From contig NZ_QSNT01000002.1 of the NCBI RefSeq assembly GCF_009498525.1, positions 1,116,001 through 1,180,000 of the forward strand: a DNA stretch of 64,000 nt. The letters run 5' to 3'. The stretch's first letter is position 1; the number at the start of each line of letters is the position of its first letter. Shown piece after piece: positions 8,954 to 19,604 of the stretch. The DNA is from Rhizobium sp. ICMP 5592 (lineage in GTDB: Bacteria > Pseudomonadota > Alphaproteobacteria > Rhizobiales > Rhizobiaceae). Position numbers and translations under genes: made by a program. Under the pieces are notes generated by a model. It was not told the origin of the DNA. It made no database searches and saw only the letters and a program-made list of their open reading frames with translations.

Positions 8954-9898
8954 TCATGACAGAATTACGGCTTGTGGAACAAGAGCCAACATCGCCTTCA
9001 GAAGCACGGGCGACAAATTTTCCGCCGTGGCGAAAGGGGATTGTACGGTGATTGCCGCCACCGCCGTGCCGTGGCGCACCGCCTCAGTGAGATCGTGGCC
9101 GGTAAGCAGGGCGGAGAGAATGCCGGCGGCCAGCGAATCTCCGGCGCCGGTGACATCGGCGACATTGTCGACGACAGGCGGTTGCAAGCTGACGGTGGTA
9201 TCGCCGGAAAAGGCGATCAATTCGCGCTTGCCACGGGTGATCACACCGCTCTTGAGACCGAGCGCACGCAGTTCGGCAACCCAGTCGCGCGGGTTATCCG
9301 GTCGGCTTTCCGTCAATGCCGTAGCCTCCGCCTCGTTGAGGAAGAGATAGTCGATGCCCGCAAGGCAGGGCTTCAGGCGGACGACCTTGGCCGGCGAGAT
9401 AGCGATGGCGGCCAGCGGTTTGCCGTGTGTGGCTGCCCGCGCAGCGATCGAACTCAATGTGTCGGCCGGCAGGTTGGCGTCGCAGAGGATGAGGTTGGTG
9501 GCCTCGAAAGCGTCGCGGATAGCGCGGATCGCCAGCCGGCGCGGCACGAACAGCTTGTAGAGTTCCATGTCGGCGAGTGCGATCACCAGATTGCCGTCAC
9601 GCTCGAGGATTGCCGTGTAGCTCGGCGTCTTGCGATCGAGAAAGACAAAGGGCTTGTCATCGATGCCGGCGTGGTTCGCGGCCTCCGCCACCATCTCGCC
9701 GGCGGGGTCGCCACCGCGCGGCGAGATCAGCCGTACATCGAAGCCGAGGCGGGCGAGATTGCGCGCCGCGTTGAAACCGCCGCCGCCCGGTTCCTCGAAC
9801 CAGGCGCCGGGATTGCTGGCACCCGGCGCAGTGTCGCCGAAGATGCGGCCGCGCCGATCGATATGAGCGCCGCCCAGAACGAGAATCTTCTTGCGCAT
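8954..9898 (-). CDS. psuK: Pseudouridine kinase (PfkB family)
   Basis: The 314-residue protein is a PfkB-family sugar kinase: GGGGFNAARNLARLG is the N-terminal substrate-binding motif and DVTGAGDSLAAG carries the catalytic Asp and anion hole. On sequence alone it could be a ribokinase- or adenosine-kinase-like enzyme; position directly before psuG makes pseudouridine kinase the best reading. It phosphorylates pseudouridine at the 5' position, giving the PsuG substrate. Divergent from recA, with about 240 bp between the starts. Confidence 0.87.
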   Translation of the reverse strand: MRKKILVLGGAHIDRRGRIFGDTAPGASNPGAWFEEPGGGGFNAARNLARLGFDVRLISPRGGDPAGEMVAEAANHAGIDDKPFVFLDRKTPSYTAILERDGNLVIALADMELYKLFVPRRLAIRAIRDAFEATNLILCDANLPADTLSSIAARAATHGKPLAAIAISPAKVVRLKPCLAGIDYLFLNEAEATALTESRPDNPRDWVAELRALGLKSGVITRGKRELIAFSGDTTVSLQPPVVDNVADVTGAGDSLAAGILSALLTGHDLTEAVRHGTAVAAITVQSPFATAENLSPVLLKAMLALVPQAVILS

Positions 9899-10052
9899 AT
9901 CGATCTCCTCAGCGGCCCAAAAGGCGAATCGAAGCGGTTGATAACATGCCGGAAATGGCCGGTGATGGCACGTAAGTGCTTGGGATGAAAGAAGAAAACA
10001 AATGTAGAACGGAATTCATTTTACCTTTTTCTTTCAATCGCTTGTTGTGGCC

Positions 10053-10078
10053 TTGTGAAATGAGAACAAATAGAGTAC
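10053..10078 (+). promoter_or_regulatory. LexA (SOS) operator of recA
   Basis: TTG 10053-10055, eleven bases, then CAA 10067-10069 is an exact TTG-N11-CAA match, the operator described for Rhizobium etli recA. Overlapping it, GAAC 10064-10067, seven bases, GTAC 10075-10078 is a one-mismatch form of the alphaproteobacterial GAAC-N7-GAAC box. It lies 60-85 bp before the recA start. Confidence 0.75.
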
Positions 10079-10137
10079 ACAATTCTCATCAGCGGCGACA
10101 TTGCTTGAGCGGCTTCAATAACCTAAAGGTGGATCGA

Positions 10138-11223
10138 ATGTCTCAGAATTCTTTGCGGCTTGTAGAGGACAAATCGGTGGATAAAAGCAAGGCACTTGAA
10201 GCGGCACTCTCTCAAATTGAGCGGTCGTTCGGCAAGGGCTCGATCATGAAGCTCGGCTCTAACGAGAATGTGGTCGAAATCGAAACAGTTTCCACCGGCT
10301 CCCTGAGCCTCGATATCGCGCTCGGCATTGGTGGCTTGCCGAAGGGACGCATTGTCGAGATCTACGGGCCGGAAAGCTCGGGTAAGACGACACTGGCGCT
10401 GCAGACGATCGCCGAGGCACAGAAGAAGGGCGGCATTTGCGCCTTCGTTGACGCCGAACATGCGCTCGATCCGGTCTATGCCCGCAAGCTCGGTGTCGAT
10501 CTGCAGAACCTGCTCATTTCTCAGCCCGACACTGGCGAACAGGCGCTTGAAATCACTGATACGCTGGTGCGCTCCGGAGCCATCGACGTTCTCGTCGTCG
10601 ACTCCGTTGCCGCGCTGACGCCGCGCGCCGAAATCGAAGGCGAGATGGGCGACAGCCTGCCGGGTCTGCAAGCCCGCTTGATGAGCCAGGCGCTGCGCAA
10701 ACTCACCGCTTCGATCTCGAAGTCGAACACCATGGTGATCTTCATCAACCAGATCCGCATGAAGATCGGTGTGATGTTCGGTTCGCCGGAAACGACGACC
10801 GGCGGTAATGCGCTGAAATTCTACGCCTCGGTCCGCCTCGACATCCGCCGTATCGGCGCCGTCAAGGAGCGTGAAGAGGTGGTCGGCAACCAGACCCGCG
10901 TCAAGGTCGTCAAGAACAAGATGGCACCGCCCTTCAAGCAGGTGGAATTCGACATCATGTATGGCGAAGGCGTTTCAAAGACCGGCGAACTGGTCGATTT
11001 GGGCGTCAAGGCCGGTATCGTTGAAAAGTCGGGTGCCTGGTTCTCCTATAACAGCCAGCGTCTTGGCCAGGGCCGCGAAAACGCGAAACTCTTCCTGCGC
11101 GACAATCCGGATCTCGCCCGCGAGATCGAACTATCGCTGCGCCAGAATGCCGGCCTGATCGCAGACCGTTTCCTGCAGAATGGCGGACCGGATGCCGACG
11201 ACGGCGATGCTGCCGCGGAATAG
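10138..11223 (+). CDS. recA: Recombinase RecA
   Basis: The 361-residue product carries the RecA Walker A GPESSGKT (residues 77-84), the [24 protein letters not shown]-terminal block and a short acidic C-terminal tail ([10 protein letters not shown]). RecA polymerises on single-stranded DNA, drives strand exchange and triggers LexA autocleavage. ATG 10138 follows AAGGTGG; longer in-frame starts upstream run through the operator region and are unlikely. Upstream SOS operator indicates LexA control. A strong terminator follows at 11267. Confidence 0.98.
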   Translation: MSQNSLRLVEDKSVDKSKALEAALSQIERSFGKGSIMKLGSNENVVEIETVSTGSLSLDIALGIGGLPKGRIVEIYGPESSGKTTLALQTIAEAQKKGGICAFVDAEHALDPVYARKLGVDLQNLLISQPDTGEQALEITDTLVRSGAIDVLVVDSVAALTPRAEIEGEMGDSLPGLQARLMSQALRKLTASISKSNTMVIFINQIRMKIGVMFGSPETTTGGNALKFYASVRLDIRRIGAVKEREEVVGNQTRVKVVKNKMAPPFKQVEFDIMYGEGVSKTGELVDLGVKAGIVEKSGAWFSYNSQRLGQGRENAKLFLRDNPDLAREIELSLRQNAGLIADRFLQNGGPDADDGDAAAE

Positions 11224-11266
11224 CGGTTTTCGGAGCCTTTCCAGGCTTTGATCCAGGACTAAAATT

Positions 11267-11310
11267 CAAAACCGGCCGTATTGTCCAAGGGATGTGCGGC
11301 CGGTTTTGTT
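11267..11310 (+). terminator. Terminator of recA
   Basis: A 12-bp perfect stem, CAAAACCGGCCG (11267-11278) with CGGCCGGTTTTG (11297-11308), has an 18-nt loop and U-rich 3' flank. It lies 44 nt after the recA stop, before alaS. Confidence 0.8.
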
Positions 11311-11394
11311 TGTGCGGCTGGACAGGGCCGGGAGCGAACGATAAAAGCCACTGACTTTGATAGGACTTGCCGAAGGCATACTGAAGGGCCAAAC

Positions 11395-14055
11395 ATGAGC
11401 GGTGTGAATGAAATCCGGTCGACCTTCCTCGACTATTTTAAGAAGAACGGGCACGAAATCGTGCCGTCGAGCCCGCTCGTGCCGCGCAACGACCCGACAT
11501 TGATGTTCACCAATGCCGGCATGGTGCAGTTCAAGAATGTCTTCACCGGCCTGGAGCAGCGTCCGTATACGACGGCATCAACCGCGCAGAAATGCGTGCG
11601 TGCCGGCGGCAAGCATAACGACCTTGACAATGTCGGCTATACTGCCCGTCACCATACCTTCTTCGAAATGCTCGGCAATTTCTCCTTTGGCGATTATTTC
11701 AAGGAGCGAGCCATCGAGCTCGCCTGGAACCTGATCACCAAGGAGTTCGGCCTCGATGCCAAGCGCCTGCTGGTAACGGTCTATCACACCGACGACGACG
11801 CCTTTAACCTCTGGAAGAAGATCGCCGGCCTTTCTGATGACAAGATCATCCGCATCCCCACCAGCGACAATTTCTGGGCGATGGGCGATACCGGCCCGTG
11901 CGGCCCGTGCTCGGAAATCTTCTATGACCATGGCGATCATATCTGGGGCGGCCCTCCCGGTTCGCCGGAGGAAGATGGCGACCGTTTCATCGAGATATGG
12001 AATCTCGTTTTCATGCAGTTCGAGCAGATCACCAAGCAGGAGCGGGTCGACCTGCCGCGGCCGTCGATCGACACCGGCATGGGTCTCGAGCGCGTTGCCG
12101 CCGTGTTGCAGGGCAAGCATGACAATTACGACATCGACCTGTTCCGCGCGCTGATCGAGGCGTCGGAAGAGGCAACCGGCGTCAAGGCCGAGGGCGAGCA
12201 TCGCGCCAGCCATCGCGTCATCGCCGATCACCTGCGCTCCTCCGCATTTCTGATCGCCGACGGTGTTCTGCCGTCGAACGAAGGCCGTGGCTACGTTCTT
12301 CGCCGCATCATGCGCCGCGCCATGCGCCATGCGCAGCTGCTTGGCGCCAAGGAGCCCTTGATGTGGAGGCTGTTGCCGGCGCTGGTGCAGCAGATGGGCC
12401 GCGCCTATCCCGAGCTGGTGCGTGCCGAAGCGCTGACCTCCGAGACGCTGAAACTCGAAGAGACCCGTTTCCGCAAGACGCTGGAACGTGGCCTTTCGCT
12501 GCTGAACGATGCCACTTCTGAGCTGCACAAGGGCGACAGCCTCGATGGCGAAACCGCCTTCAAGCTCTACGACACCTATGGCTTCCCGTTGGACCTGACG
12601 CAGGACGCATTGCGCGCCCGTGGCATCGGCGTCGATATTTCGAGCTTCACCGATGCGATGGACCGGCAGAAGGCCGAGGCTCGCTCGCACTGGACCGGCT
12701 CGGGTGACAAGGCCACCGAAACCATCTGGTTCGAGCTTAAGGAAAAGCACGGCGCCACCGAGTTCCTCGGCTACGACACGGAAGTCGCCGAGGGCGTGAT
12801 CCAGGCGATCGTCAAGGACGGCGTTGCTGTTGATAGCGCGGCCGCCGGTGACAAGGTGCAAATCATCGTCAACCAGACGCCGTTCTATGGCGAATCCGGC
12901 GGCCAGATGGGCGATACCGGCGTGATTTCCAGCGATAATGGCAAGCTTGCGGTCAGCGATACGCAGAAGAAGGGCGAGGGCCTGTTCGTGCATATCGCCA
13001 CGGTTGCGGACGGGACAATCAAGGCCGGCGACGCTGTTGTCCTGACCGTCGACCACAACAGGCGCTCGCGCCTGCGCGCCAATCACTCGGCAACCCATTT
13101 GCTGCATGAAGCGCTGCGCGAAGTGCTCGGCACCCATGTGGCACAGAAGGGCTCGCTGGTCGCGCCCGAGCGCCTGCGCTTCGACGTTTCGCATCCAAAG
13201 CCGATGTCGGCCGAGGAGCTGAAGATCGTCGAGGATATGGCCAATGAGATCGTGTTGCAGAATTCGACGGTCACGACCCGCCTGATGAGCGTCGACGACG
13301 CCATTGCCGAAGGCGCGATGGCGCTGTTCGGCGAAAAGTATGGCGATGAAGTGCGCGTCGTGTCGATGGGGCAGGGCGTGCGCGGCGGCAAGGCTGGCAA
13401 GCCCTATTCGGTCGAACTTTGCGGCGGCACGCATGTTGGCGCTACCGGTCAGATCGGCCTTATCCGCATCCTCGGCGACAGCGCTGTCGGCGCCGGCGTA
13501 CGCCGCATCGAGGCTGTCACCGGCGAATCCGCTCGCGATTATTTGGCCGAGCAGGACGATCGCGTGAAGACGCTGGCTTCAGCGCTGAAGGTGCAGCCGG
13601 GTGATGTTGTTTCGCGCGTCGAAGCGCTGATGGACGAGCGCCGCAAGCTGGAGCGCGAACTGGCGGATGCCAAGCGCAAGCTTGCTATGGGCGGTGGCCA
13701 GGGCGGCTCCGCCGATGCGGTCCGCGACATTGGCGGCGTCAAGTTCCTCGGCAAGGCCATTTCCGGCGTCGATCCGAAGGATCTGAAGGGCCTTGCTGAT
13801 GACGGCAAGACCAGCCTTGGCTCCGGCGTCGTGGCGCTTATCGGCGTCTCCGAAGATGGCAAGGCTAGCGCCGTTGTCGCCGTCACCGACGATCTGATCG
13901 GCCGCTTCAGCGCAGTCGATCTCGTCCGCATCGCCTCCACCGCTCTCGGCGGCAAGGGCGGCGGCGGCCGCCCGGATATGGCCCAGGCCGGCGGTCCGGA
14001 TGGCGACAAGGCGGATGAGGCAATCGAGGCGGTTGCTGCGGCACTCGCCGCCTAA
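11395..14055 (+). CDS. alaS: Alanyl-tRNA synthetase
   Basis: The 886-residue protein, usual length for AlaRS, contains the class II core at the N-terminus ([34 protein letters not shown]), the editing domain with [11 protein letters not shown] (about residue 563) and CGGTH, and the C-terminal C-Ala region. It charges tRNA-Ala and deacylates mischarged Ser/Gly. ATG 11395 has GAAGGG 10 nt upstream; the open frame runs further upstream through the recA terminator but those starts are implausible. recA followed by alaS is a common alphaproteobacterial order. Confidence 0.97.
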   Translation: MSGVNEIRSTFLDYFKKNGHEIVPSSPLVPRNDPTLMFTNAGMVQFKNVFTGLEQRPYTTASTAQKCVRAGGKHNDLDNVGYTARHHTFFEMLGNFSFGDYFKERAIELAWNLITKEFGLDAKRLLVTVYHTDDDAFNLWKKIAGLSDDKIIRIPTSDNFWAMGDTGPCGPCSEIFYDHGDHIWGGPPGSPEEDGDRFIEIWNLVFMQFEQITKQERVDLPRPSIDTGMGLERVAAVLQGKHDNYDIDLFRALIEASEEATGVKAEGEHRASHRVIADHLRSSAFLIADGVLPSNEGRGYVLRRIMRRAMRHAQLLGAKEPLMWRLLPALVQQMGRAYPELVRAEALTSETLKLEETRFRKTLERGLSLLNDATSELHKGDSLDGETAFKLYDTYGFPLDLTQDALRARGIGVDISSFTDAMDRQKAEARSHWTGSGDKATETIWFELKEKHGATEFLGYDTEVAEGVIQAIVKDGVAVDSAAAGDKVQIIVNQTPFYGESGGQMGDTGVISSDNGKLAVSDTQKKGEGLFVHIATVADGTIKAGDAVVLTVDHNRRSRLRANHSATHLLHEALREVLGTHVAQKGSLVAPERLRFDVSHPKPMSAEELKIVEDMANEIVLQNSTVTTRLMSVDDAIAEGAMALFGEKYGDEVRVVSMGQGVRGGKAGKPYSVELCGGTHVGATGQIGLIRILGDSAVGAGVRRIEAVTGESARDYLAEQDDRVKTLASALKVQPGDVVSRVEALMDERRKLERELADAKRKLAMGGGQGGSADAVRDIGGVKFLGKAISGVDPKDLKGLADDGKTSLGSGVVALIGVSEDGKASAVVAVTDDLIGRFSAVDLVRIASTALGGKGGGGRPDMAQAGGPDGDKADEAIEAVAAALAA

Positions 14056-14083
14056 GCCCGAGATTTCATTTCACTATTGATAG

Positions 14084-14114
14084 ACGGCGGGGGGCGAAAA
14101 ACCTCCGCCGTTTT
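14084..14114 (+). terminator. Terminator of alaS
   Basis: ACGGCGG (14084-14090) pairs with CCGCCGT (14105-14111), with partial extension by G/C pairs inside, followed by TTTT. It begins 28 nt after the alaS stop. Confidence 0.75.
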
Positions 14115-14192
14115 GCTTGTGCTCGAAACTCAGCAGGATTTGTCAAATCGAGTTATGGTTCCTTGAGGCCGATCGATTTGCAAGGGGCTGAC

Positions 14193-15044
14193 ATGAACGG
14201 CGAAACGGCATGGGCGCTTTATGAAACCCGTCTGCGGCGGGTCTCTGCCTATATCCACGAGAATCTGGATGAAGAGCTCGACATGGAGAGACTTGCTGAG
14301 ATTGCCTGCATGTCCAGCTATCATTGGCACAGGATCTATCGGGCGATCTATGGCGAGACGGCGGCTGCTACCGTCAAACGGTTGCGGCTGCACCGCGCCG
14401 CCGGCGATCTCGTCAACACTGATCTTGCCGTCAGCGACATTGCAAAGCGGTCGGGCTATCCCAACCTCCAATCGTTCAACCGCATCTTCAAATCCGTCTA
14501 CTGCATGCCGCCGGCGCGATATCGGAATGAGGGAAGCCACACGATCTTCGAACCCAGTACCCAAGGAAGGATCACGGTCTTGTTCGACGTTACGCTTCGC
14601 ACCATTCCCTCGCTCTCGCTGATCGGGGTTTCCCATACCGGCCCCTATATGCAGATCGGCCAGGCTTTCGAAGCCCTGTTCGGCACGCTTTATGCCCGTG
14701 GCCTTGCCAGACCCGATATGCGGATGATCGGCGTCTATCTAGACGATCCGGATGTCGTTGCGGCGGAGAGATTGCACTCCTACGCCTGTGTCAATGCCAG
14801 CGAAGAGATAGTCGCCAACGCTCCGCTGGAGCGTCGGACGGTCGATGGCGGCGAATACGCCGTGTTGCGGCACAAGGGACCCTATGCCGATATGTACAAG
14901 GCCTATCAATGGCTCTACGCCGAATGGCTGCCTGCCTCCGGGCGGCAGCTACGCGACGCGGTGATGTTCGAGGAATACCTCAACAATCCTCGTGACGTGC
15001 AGCCGACGGAGTTATTGACTGAGATCTATATGCCACTGCAATAA
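14193..15044 (+). CDS. AraC-family regulator with GyrI-like effector domain
   Basis: The 283-residue protein has an N-terminal AraC DNA-binding domain (two helix-turn-helix units, about residues 15-110; DLAVSDIAKRSGYPNLQSFNRIFK is the second) and a C-terminal GyrI-like small-molecule-binding domain (about 125-283, starting DVTLRTIPSLSLIGVSHTGPY). This arrangement is that of Rob/SoxS-like regulators with SbmC-type domains, which bind hydrophobic ligands and often control drug efflux or stress genes. ATG 14193 follows AAGGGG. No obvious target operon adjoins it. Confidence 0.85.
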   Translation: MNGETAWALYETRLRRVSAYIHENLDEELDMERLAEIACMSSYHWHRIYRAIYGETAAATVKRLRLHRAAGDLVNTDLAVSDIAKRSGYPNLQSFNRIFKSVYCMPPARYRNEGSHTIFEPSTQGRITVLFDVTLRTIPSLSLIGVSHTGPYMQIGQAFEALFGTLYARGLARPDMRMIGVYLDDPDVVAAERLHSYACVNASEEIVANAPLERRTVDGGEYAVLRHKGPYADMYKAYQWLYAEWLPASGRQLRDAVMFEEYLNNPRDVQPTELLTEIYMPLQ

Positions 15045-15066
15045 CAGCATGAAGTCTTGATGCAGA

Positions 15067-15100
15067 GAATGGCTGTAAAGCTTTGTCTTTTCAGCCATTC
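15067..15100. terminator. Inverted repeat at convergent AraC / GST gene ends
   Basis: GAATGGCTG (15067-15075) and CAGCCATTC (15092-15100) form a 9-bp stem overlapping the last codons of the glutathione transferase gene. No strong U-tract, so its role as terminator is uncertain. Confidence 0.4.
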
Positions 15101-15717
15101 GCCTGTTTCGGCATCGCCGCATTGTCGATTTCGTTGCCGCGGCGATAGGCATCGCGGTCGCTCACGCGGGTCCAGTAATCGATGTAGGCCGGCCGCTTCT
15201 CAATCGTGCCGAAATTGAGGCCCCAGCCGACATGCGAACCGACATAGACGTCGGCGGCCGTGAAGCGATCGCCGGCGATATAAGGCGAAGCGGTTACTGC
15301 CTGTTCCAGCGCATCGAAGACGTTGTCCAGACTGCCGCAGCCGGCCATGCGCAGGCGCTCAGTCGGAATTTCGAAACCAAGGGCACGATTGGTGACGGCC
15401 ATTTCCATCGGTCCGGCGGCGAAGAACATCCAGCGGAAATAGCGCCCGCGTTCGGCGGCCGTGGGCGCGAGGCCAGCCTGCGGAAAGGTTTCGGCCAGAT
15501 AGGCGCAGATGGCAGCGCCTTCGGTGACGATGGTATCGCCGTGCTTGATCGCCGGCACCTTGCCCATGGGATTGACCGCGAGATAGTCGGCCGCTTTCAT
15601 CGTCGTGCCGAAATCCAGATATTCGGTGCGATAGGGTACACCGGTCTCCTCCAGCATCCAGCGGGCAATGCGCCCGCGCGACATCGGGTTGGTGTAGAAA
15701 ACGAGTTCCTCGGTCAT
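15091..15717 (-). CDS. Glutathione S-transferase family protein
   Basis: The 208-residue protein has the thioredoxin-like N-terminal domain (LVFYTNPMSRGRIARWMLEE, with MGKVPAIKHGD holding the cis-Pro and TEGAAICAYLAE the glutathione gamma-Glu contact) and a helical C-terminal domain containing FTAADVYVG. The enzyme conjugates or reduces substrates with glutathione; the active-site residue is probably Ser13 in PMSRGR. Substrate unknown. Upstream on the minus strand is icd, 119 bp away with a terminator between. Confidence 0.88.
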   Translation of the reverse strand: MTEELVFYTNPMSRGRIARWMLEETGVPYRTEYLDFGTTMKAADYLAVNPMGKVPAIKHGDTIVTEGAAICAYLAETFPQAGLAPTAAERGRYFRWMFFAAGPMEMAVTNRALGFEIPTERLRMAGCGSLDNVFDALEQAVTASPYIAGDRFTAADVYVGSHVGWGLNFGTIEKRPAYIDYWTRVSDRDAYRRGNEIDNAAMPKQANG

Positions 15718-15785
15718 GCGTTCCTCCCTTTTGTGCCGTCATTCTTGCCATCCGGGACGCGCGGCGGCAAGATTTTCCGGCAAAA

Positions 15786-15812
15786 GAAAACCCGGCGTTG
15801 AGGCCGGGTTTC
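15786..15812 (-). terminator. Terminator of icd
   Basis: AAACCCGGC (15788-15796) pairs with GCCGGGTTT (15803-15811) around a 6-nt loop; on the minus strand it is followed by TTCTTTT. It lies 25 nt after the icd stop. Confidence 0.88.
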
Positions 15813-15836
15813 CGTAAGCTTTGATGTTGCAGAGGC

Positions 15837-17051
15837 TTAGGCAGCCATGGCCTTCTGCAGGTTCTCGTCGATCTTGTCGAGGAAGGCGGTGGTGGAGAGC
15901 CACGGCTGGTCGGGGCCGATCAGCAGTGCCAGATCCTTGGTCATGTAGCCGGCTTCGACGGTATCGACGCAAACCTTTTCCAGCGTGGAAGCGAACTTGG
16001 CGAGTTCCGCGTTGTCGTCAAGCTTGGCGCGATGCGCGAGGCCGCGGGTCCAGGCGAAGATCGAGGCGATCGAATTCGTCGAGGTCTCCTGGCCCTTCTG
16101 GTGCTGACGGTAGTGGCGGGTAACCGTGCCGTGAGCAGCTTCGGCTTCGACGGTCTTGCCGTCCGGCGTCAGCAGAACCGAGGTCATCAGGCCGAGCGAG
16201 CCGAATCCCTGGGCGACCGTGTCGGACTGGACGTCGCCATCATAGTTCTTGCAGGCCCAGACGTAGCCGCCGGACCACTTCAGCGCGGAAGCGACCATGT
16301 CGTCGATCAGGCGATGTTCGTAGGTGATGCCGACTTCGTCGAACTTCGCCTTGAATTCGCTCTGGTAGATCTCTTCGAAGATATCCTTGAAGCGACCGTC
16401 ATAGGCCTTGAGGATGGTGTTCTTGGTCGAGAGGTAGACCGGCCACTTGCGCATCAGGCCGTACATCATCGAGGCGCGGGCGAATTCGCGGATCGATTCG
16501 TCGAGGTTGTACATGGCCATGGCCACGCCGGCGCCAGGAGCGTCGAAGACTTCCTTCTCGATCACCGCGCCGTCTTCGCCGACGAACTTGATGGTCAGCT
16601 TGCCCTTGCCGGGGAACTTGAAATCGGTGGCGCGGTACTGGTCGCCGAAGGCATGACGGCCGACGACGATCGGCTTGGTCCAGCCGGGAACCAGGCGCGG
16701 CACGTTCTTGCAGATGATCGGCTCGCGGAAGATAACGCCGCCGAGGATGTTGCGGATCGTGCCGTTCGGGCTCTTCCACATCTGCTTGAGGTTGAATTCC
16801 TTGACGCGGTCTTCATCCGGCGTGATCGTCGCGCACTTTATACCGACGCCGTGCTTCTTGATGGCGTTGGCGGCGTCGACGGTGACCTGGTCGTTGGTCG
16901 CATCGCGGTTTTCGACCGAGAGGTCGTAATAGTCGATATCGATATCGAGGTAGGGATGGATCAGTTTGTCTTTGATAAACTGCCAGATGATGCGAGTCAT
17001 CTCGTCGCCATCGAGATCGGCAACGGGGTTAGCGACCTTGATCTTCTTCAT
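15837..17051 (-). CDS. icd: NADP-dependent isocitrate dehydrogenase
   Basis: The 404-residue protein begins [31 protein letters not shown] and includes [17 protein letters not shown] and the metal-site stretch around [16 protein letters not shown], typical of the dimeric eukaryote-like NADP-IDH of alphaproteobacteria. It oxidises isocitrate to 2-oxoglutarate in the TCA cycle and supplies NADPH. Monocistronic: a terminator follows and the upstream neighbour is divergent. Confidence 0.97.
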   Translation of the reverse strand: MKKIKVANPVADLDGDEMTRIIWQFIKDKLIHPYLDIDIDYYDLSVENRDATNDQVTVDAANAIKKHGVGIKCATITPDEDRVKEFNLKQMWKSPNGTIRNILGGVIFREPIICKNVPRLVPGWTKPIVVGRHAFGDQYRATDFKFPGKGKLTIKFVGEDGAVIEKEVFDAPGAGVAMAMYNLDESIREFARASMMYGLMRKWPVYLSTKNTILKAYDGRFKDIFEEIYQSEFKAKFDEVGITYEHRLIDDMVASALKWSGGYVWACKNYDGDVQSDTVAQGFGSLGLMTSVLLTPDGKTVEAEAAHGTVTRHYRQHQKGQETSTNSIASIFAWTRGLAHRAKLDDNAELAKFASTLEKVCVDTVEAGYMTKDLALLIGPDQPWLSTTAFLDKIDENLQKAMAA

Positions 17052-17284
17052 GCTTCTGCCTCGTTTAAGCTGATGGGAGCGGATGTCCCCGTGAGTGATA
17101 TGAAGTCTCGAGCGCTATAGCATCGCAAGTTCCGAACGCAAAGCCAAAGAGGCGCCAAAGCGGCGTTTTTGCGCATCACATCCTCCTCATTACGCTGTTT
17201 GCTTTTGCCGATCGGACCATTGCCAAAGCGGCGGATGCGGCTAATGTCGCGCGCATGCTTCGCTGATCTCTATGGATTCTTATC

Positions 17285-17866
17285 ATGCAGAAAATTGCCG
17301 CTGCCGCGCTTCTCGCTGTTTTCCTTCCCCTCTCGCTCAGTGCAGGCCCGGCCGCGGCGGCCGATGTGACGACGCCGGTCAAGCAAGTGATGGACGCCAC
17401 TGTGTCCAACTGGGCGGGCGGCGACAGCGACTGGCAGGATATTTTCGACGAGAACAAGCTGGATGAACGCTACAGCAAGGATCTCATTGCGAAATACAAG
17501 GCGGCGGCGCAGTTTCCCGCTGCCGACGAGGACGGCATTTCGCCCTTTGACTACGATGTCATTGTCGGCGGTCAGGATGCATGTCCGCTGCAGGATCTGA
17601 ATATCGCGCCGCAGGCTCCCAAGGGTGAGACGACGGAAGTCATTGCGACGTTCAAGAGTGCTGCTTGCCAGGGTTCAGACGCTAATAGTCAGGCGGTGAC
17701 CACGGTGCGTTTCGAGGTCATTCAGGAGGCAGGCAAGCCCGTCATAGACGATATCATCACGGTCGATGAGGGCGGTCAGTCCAATTCGCTGAAGTCGGTC
17801 ATGCAGGATATCGTCAAGCAACAGCAGTCGGCGGATCAGCAGCAGAAGCAGCCGGATCAGAAATAG
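17285..17866 (+). CDS. Secreted hypothetical protein
   Basis: The 193-residue product has a clear Sec signal peptide (MQKIAAAALLAVFLPLSLSAGPAAAAD, cleavage probably after AAA near residue 26). The mature part contains a DUF3828-like pattern: a helical start with TTPVKQVMDATVSNW, DISPFDYDVIVGGQD, and beta-rich strands with two cysteines (CPLQD, AACQG) that could form a periplasmic disulfide. The last 20 residues are Gln-rich. I recognise no enzyme motif. It is divergent from icd and precedes trmJ on the same strand by about 110 bp. Confidence 0.65.
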   Translation: MQKIAAAALLAVFLPLSLSAGPAAAADVTTPVKQVMDATVSNWAGGDSDWQDIFDENKLDERYSKDLIAKYKAAAQFPAADEDGISPFDYDVIVGGQDACPLQDLNIAPQAPKGETTEVIATFKSAACQGSDANSQAVTTVRFEVIQEAGKPVIDDIITVDEGGQSNSLKSVMQDIVKQQQSADQQQKQPDQK

Positions 17867-17976
17867 TCTCGTTTCAGACTGAACGGCTCGAGGCTCAAAA
17901 GTCTTGCCGATTGCCGCCTGTCTGGTTATTGCGACCGTGATTTGCGCGATATGGTCCGCGCATGGGGAAAGGCGTC

Positions 17977-18819
17977 ATGGCAGGCACGAACAGCGAGCGT
18001 CAACTTCTGGCCGAAGGGCCGGCCGTCATTCTGGTCGAGCCGCAGATGGGCGAGAATATCGGCATGGTGGCGCGCGCCATGGCGAATTTCGGCCTCGCGG
18101 AACTTCGCCTCGTCAACCCGCGCGACGGCTGGCCCAACGAGAGGGCGCAGGCGACCGCCTCCAAGGCCGATCACATCATCGAGGCGACCAAGGTCTACGA
18201 CACGTTGGAGCAGGCGGTTGCCGACCTCAACTTCGTCTATGCGACGACGGCGCGTGAGCGTGACGGATTCAAGCCAGTGCGGTCGCCGGTGGTTGCTGCC
18301 GAGACGCTTCGGGTGAGATTCAAGGCAGGCGAAGGCACCGGCATCCTCTTCGGCCGCGAACGCTGGGGGCTGACGAACGAGGAAGTGGCGCTGGCCGACG
18401 AGATCGTGACCTTTCCCGTCAATCCCGCCTTCGCCTCGCTGAATATCGCCCAGGCCGTGCTGCTGATGTCCTATGAATGGATGAAGACCGGCATGGAAGA
18501 TGTTGCCGCCGTTCCCTTTCAGGCGATGGAGCAGCGGCCCTCGACCAAGGAACAGCTCTTCGGCCTGTTCGATCAGCTCGAAGAGGCGTTGGATGCGCGC
18601 AACTATTTCCATCCCGCCGGGAAAAAGCCGAAAATGATCGACAATCTGCGCGCAGTCCTCTCGCGCCGGGCGTTTACCGAACAGGAAATCAGCGTCTTGC
18701 GCGGCGTGGTCTCGTCCCTCGACCGCTTCACGCGAAAATCTCCGCGCGGCAGCGGCTCGCATCCCAGATCCTCTGTCGCACCCAAGGAAACCAAAAACGA
18801 TGATAGCAGCGCCGAATGA
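17977..18819 (+). CDS. trmJ: tRNA (cytidine/uridine-2'-O-)-methyltransferase TrmJ-type (SPOUT)
   Basis: The 280-residue protein shows SPOUT trefoil-knot motifs: [24 protein letters not shown] at the N-terminus, [18 protein letters not shown] and [19 protein letters not shown], followed by a C-terminal helical extension typical of TrmJ. It methylates the 2'-O of nucleotide 32 in tRNAs. ATG 17977 is chosen over 17962 because GGGGAAAGG precedes it. Its end overlaps the start of murI by 20 bp, so the two are probably translationally coupled. Confidence 0.85.
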   Translation: MAGTNSERQLLAEGPAVILVEPQMGENIGMVARAMANFGLAELRLVNPRDGWPNERAQATASKADHIIEATKVYDTLEQAVADLNFVYATTARERDGFKPVRSPVVAAETLRVRFKAGEGTGILFGRERWGLTNEEVALADEIVTFPVNPAFASLNIAQAVLLMSYEWMKTGMEDVAAVPFQAMEQRPSTKEQLFGLFDQLEEALDARNYFHPAGKKPKMIDNLRAVLSRRAFTEQEISVLRGVVSSLDRFTRKSPRGSGSHPRSSVAPKETKNDDSSAE

Positions 18820-19600
18820 GCTGAAACCGGTTCTGATGTTCGATTCGGGCATTGGTGGCCTGACAGTGCTGCGCGAGGCGAGGGTGTTGATGCCGGAGCG
18901 CGGTTTCATCTATGTCGCCGACGATGCCGGTTTTCCGTACGGCGACTGGGAAGAGCAGGCGCTGCGCGAGCGCATCGTCGGTCTCTTCGCCAAGCTTCTG
19001 GCGGATTACGATCCGGAAATCTGCATCATCGCCTGCAATACCGCCTTCACGCTTGTCGGTGCCGACTTGCGTGCCGCTTATCCGCAAATGACCTTCGTCG
19101 GCACCGTGCCGGCCATCAAGCCGGCGGCGGAGCGGACACGATCCGGTCTCGTTTCAGTTTTGGCGACGCCGGGCACCGTCAAGCGCGCCTATACGCGTGA
19201 CCTCATCCAGTCCTTCGCGACGCAATGCCATGTCCGGCTCGTCGGCTCGGAAAATCTGGCACGCATAGCGGAAGCCTATATTCGCGGCGGCACGGTTTCC
19301 GATGATGCGGTGCTCTCCGAAGTTGGCCAATGCTTTGTCGAGATGGATGGCCGTAAGACCGATATCGTCGTGCTCGCCTGCACGCATTATCCTTTCATGG
19401 CCAATATCTTCCGCCGGCTCGCGCCCTGGCCGGTCGATTGGCTCGACCCCGCCGAGGCGATCGCGCGCCGCGCCCGCAGCCTGGTGCCGCAGGTGGCCGA
19501 TGCCGTGCATCCCGACACTTACGATTTCGCCGTTTTCACCTCCGGCACGCCGGATTTTCCGACACGGCGGCTGATGCAGGGCTTTGGGTTGAGGGCATAA
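18800..19600 (+). CDS. murI: Glutamate racemase
   Basis: The 266-residue protein contains [19 protein letters not shown] and [10 protein letters not shown], the motifs that hold the two catalytic cysteines of glutamate racemase. It makes D-glutamate for peptidoglycan. The start ATG lies inside the last codons of trmJ, with AAGGAAACC upstream. The GNAT gene follows after 4 nt, indicating one operon trmJ-murI-GNAT. Confidence 0.94.
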   Translation: MIAAPNELKPVLMFDSGIGGLTVLREARVLMPERGFIYVADDAGFPYGDWEEQALRERIVGLFAKLLADYDPEICIIACNTAFTLVGADLRAAYPQMTFVGTVPAIKPAAERTRSGLVSVLATPGTVKRAYTRDLIQSFATQCHVRLVGSENLARIAEAYIRGGTVSDDAVLSEVGQCFVEMDGRKTDIVVLACTHYPFMANIFRRLAPWPVDWLDPAEAIARRARSLVPQVADAVHPDTYDFAVFTSGTPDFPTRRLMQGFGLRA

Positions 19601-19604
19601 CGAT

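Noticed and set aside
11578..13434. 618-residue open frame on the minus strand opposite alaS
   Set aside because: It is a shadow of alaS, produced by GC-rich third positions; no ribosome site, no recognisable domain.
16032..17120. 362-residue plus-strand frame opposite icd
   Set aside because: Antisense shadow; icd carries all family motifs.
17151..17170. CGCC-aaagc-GGCG followed by TTTTT upstream of the secreted protein gene, as a terminator
   Set aside because: Stem of only four to five pairs between divergent genes; no gene ends there.
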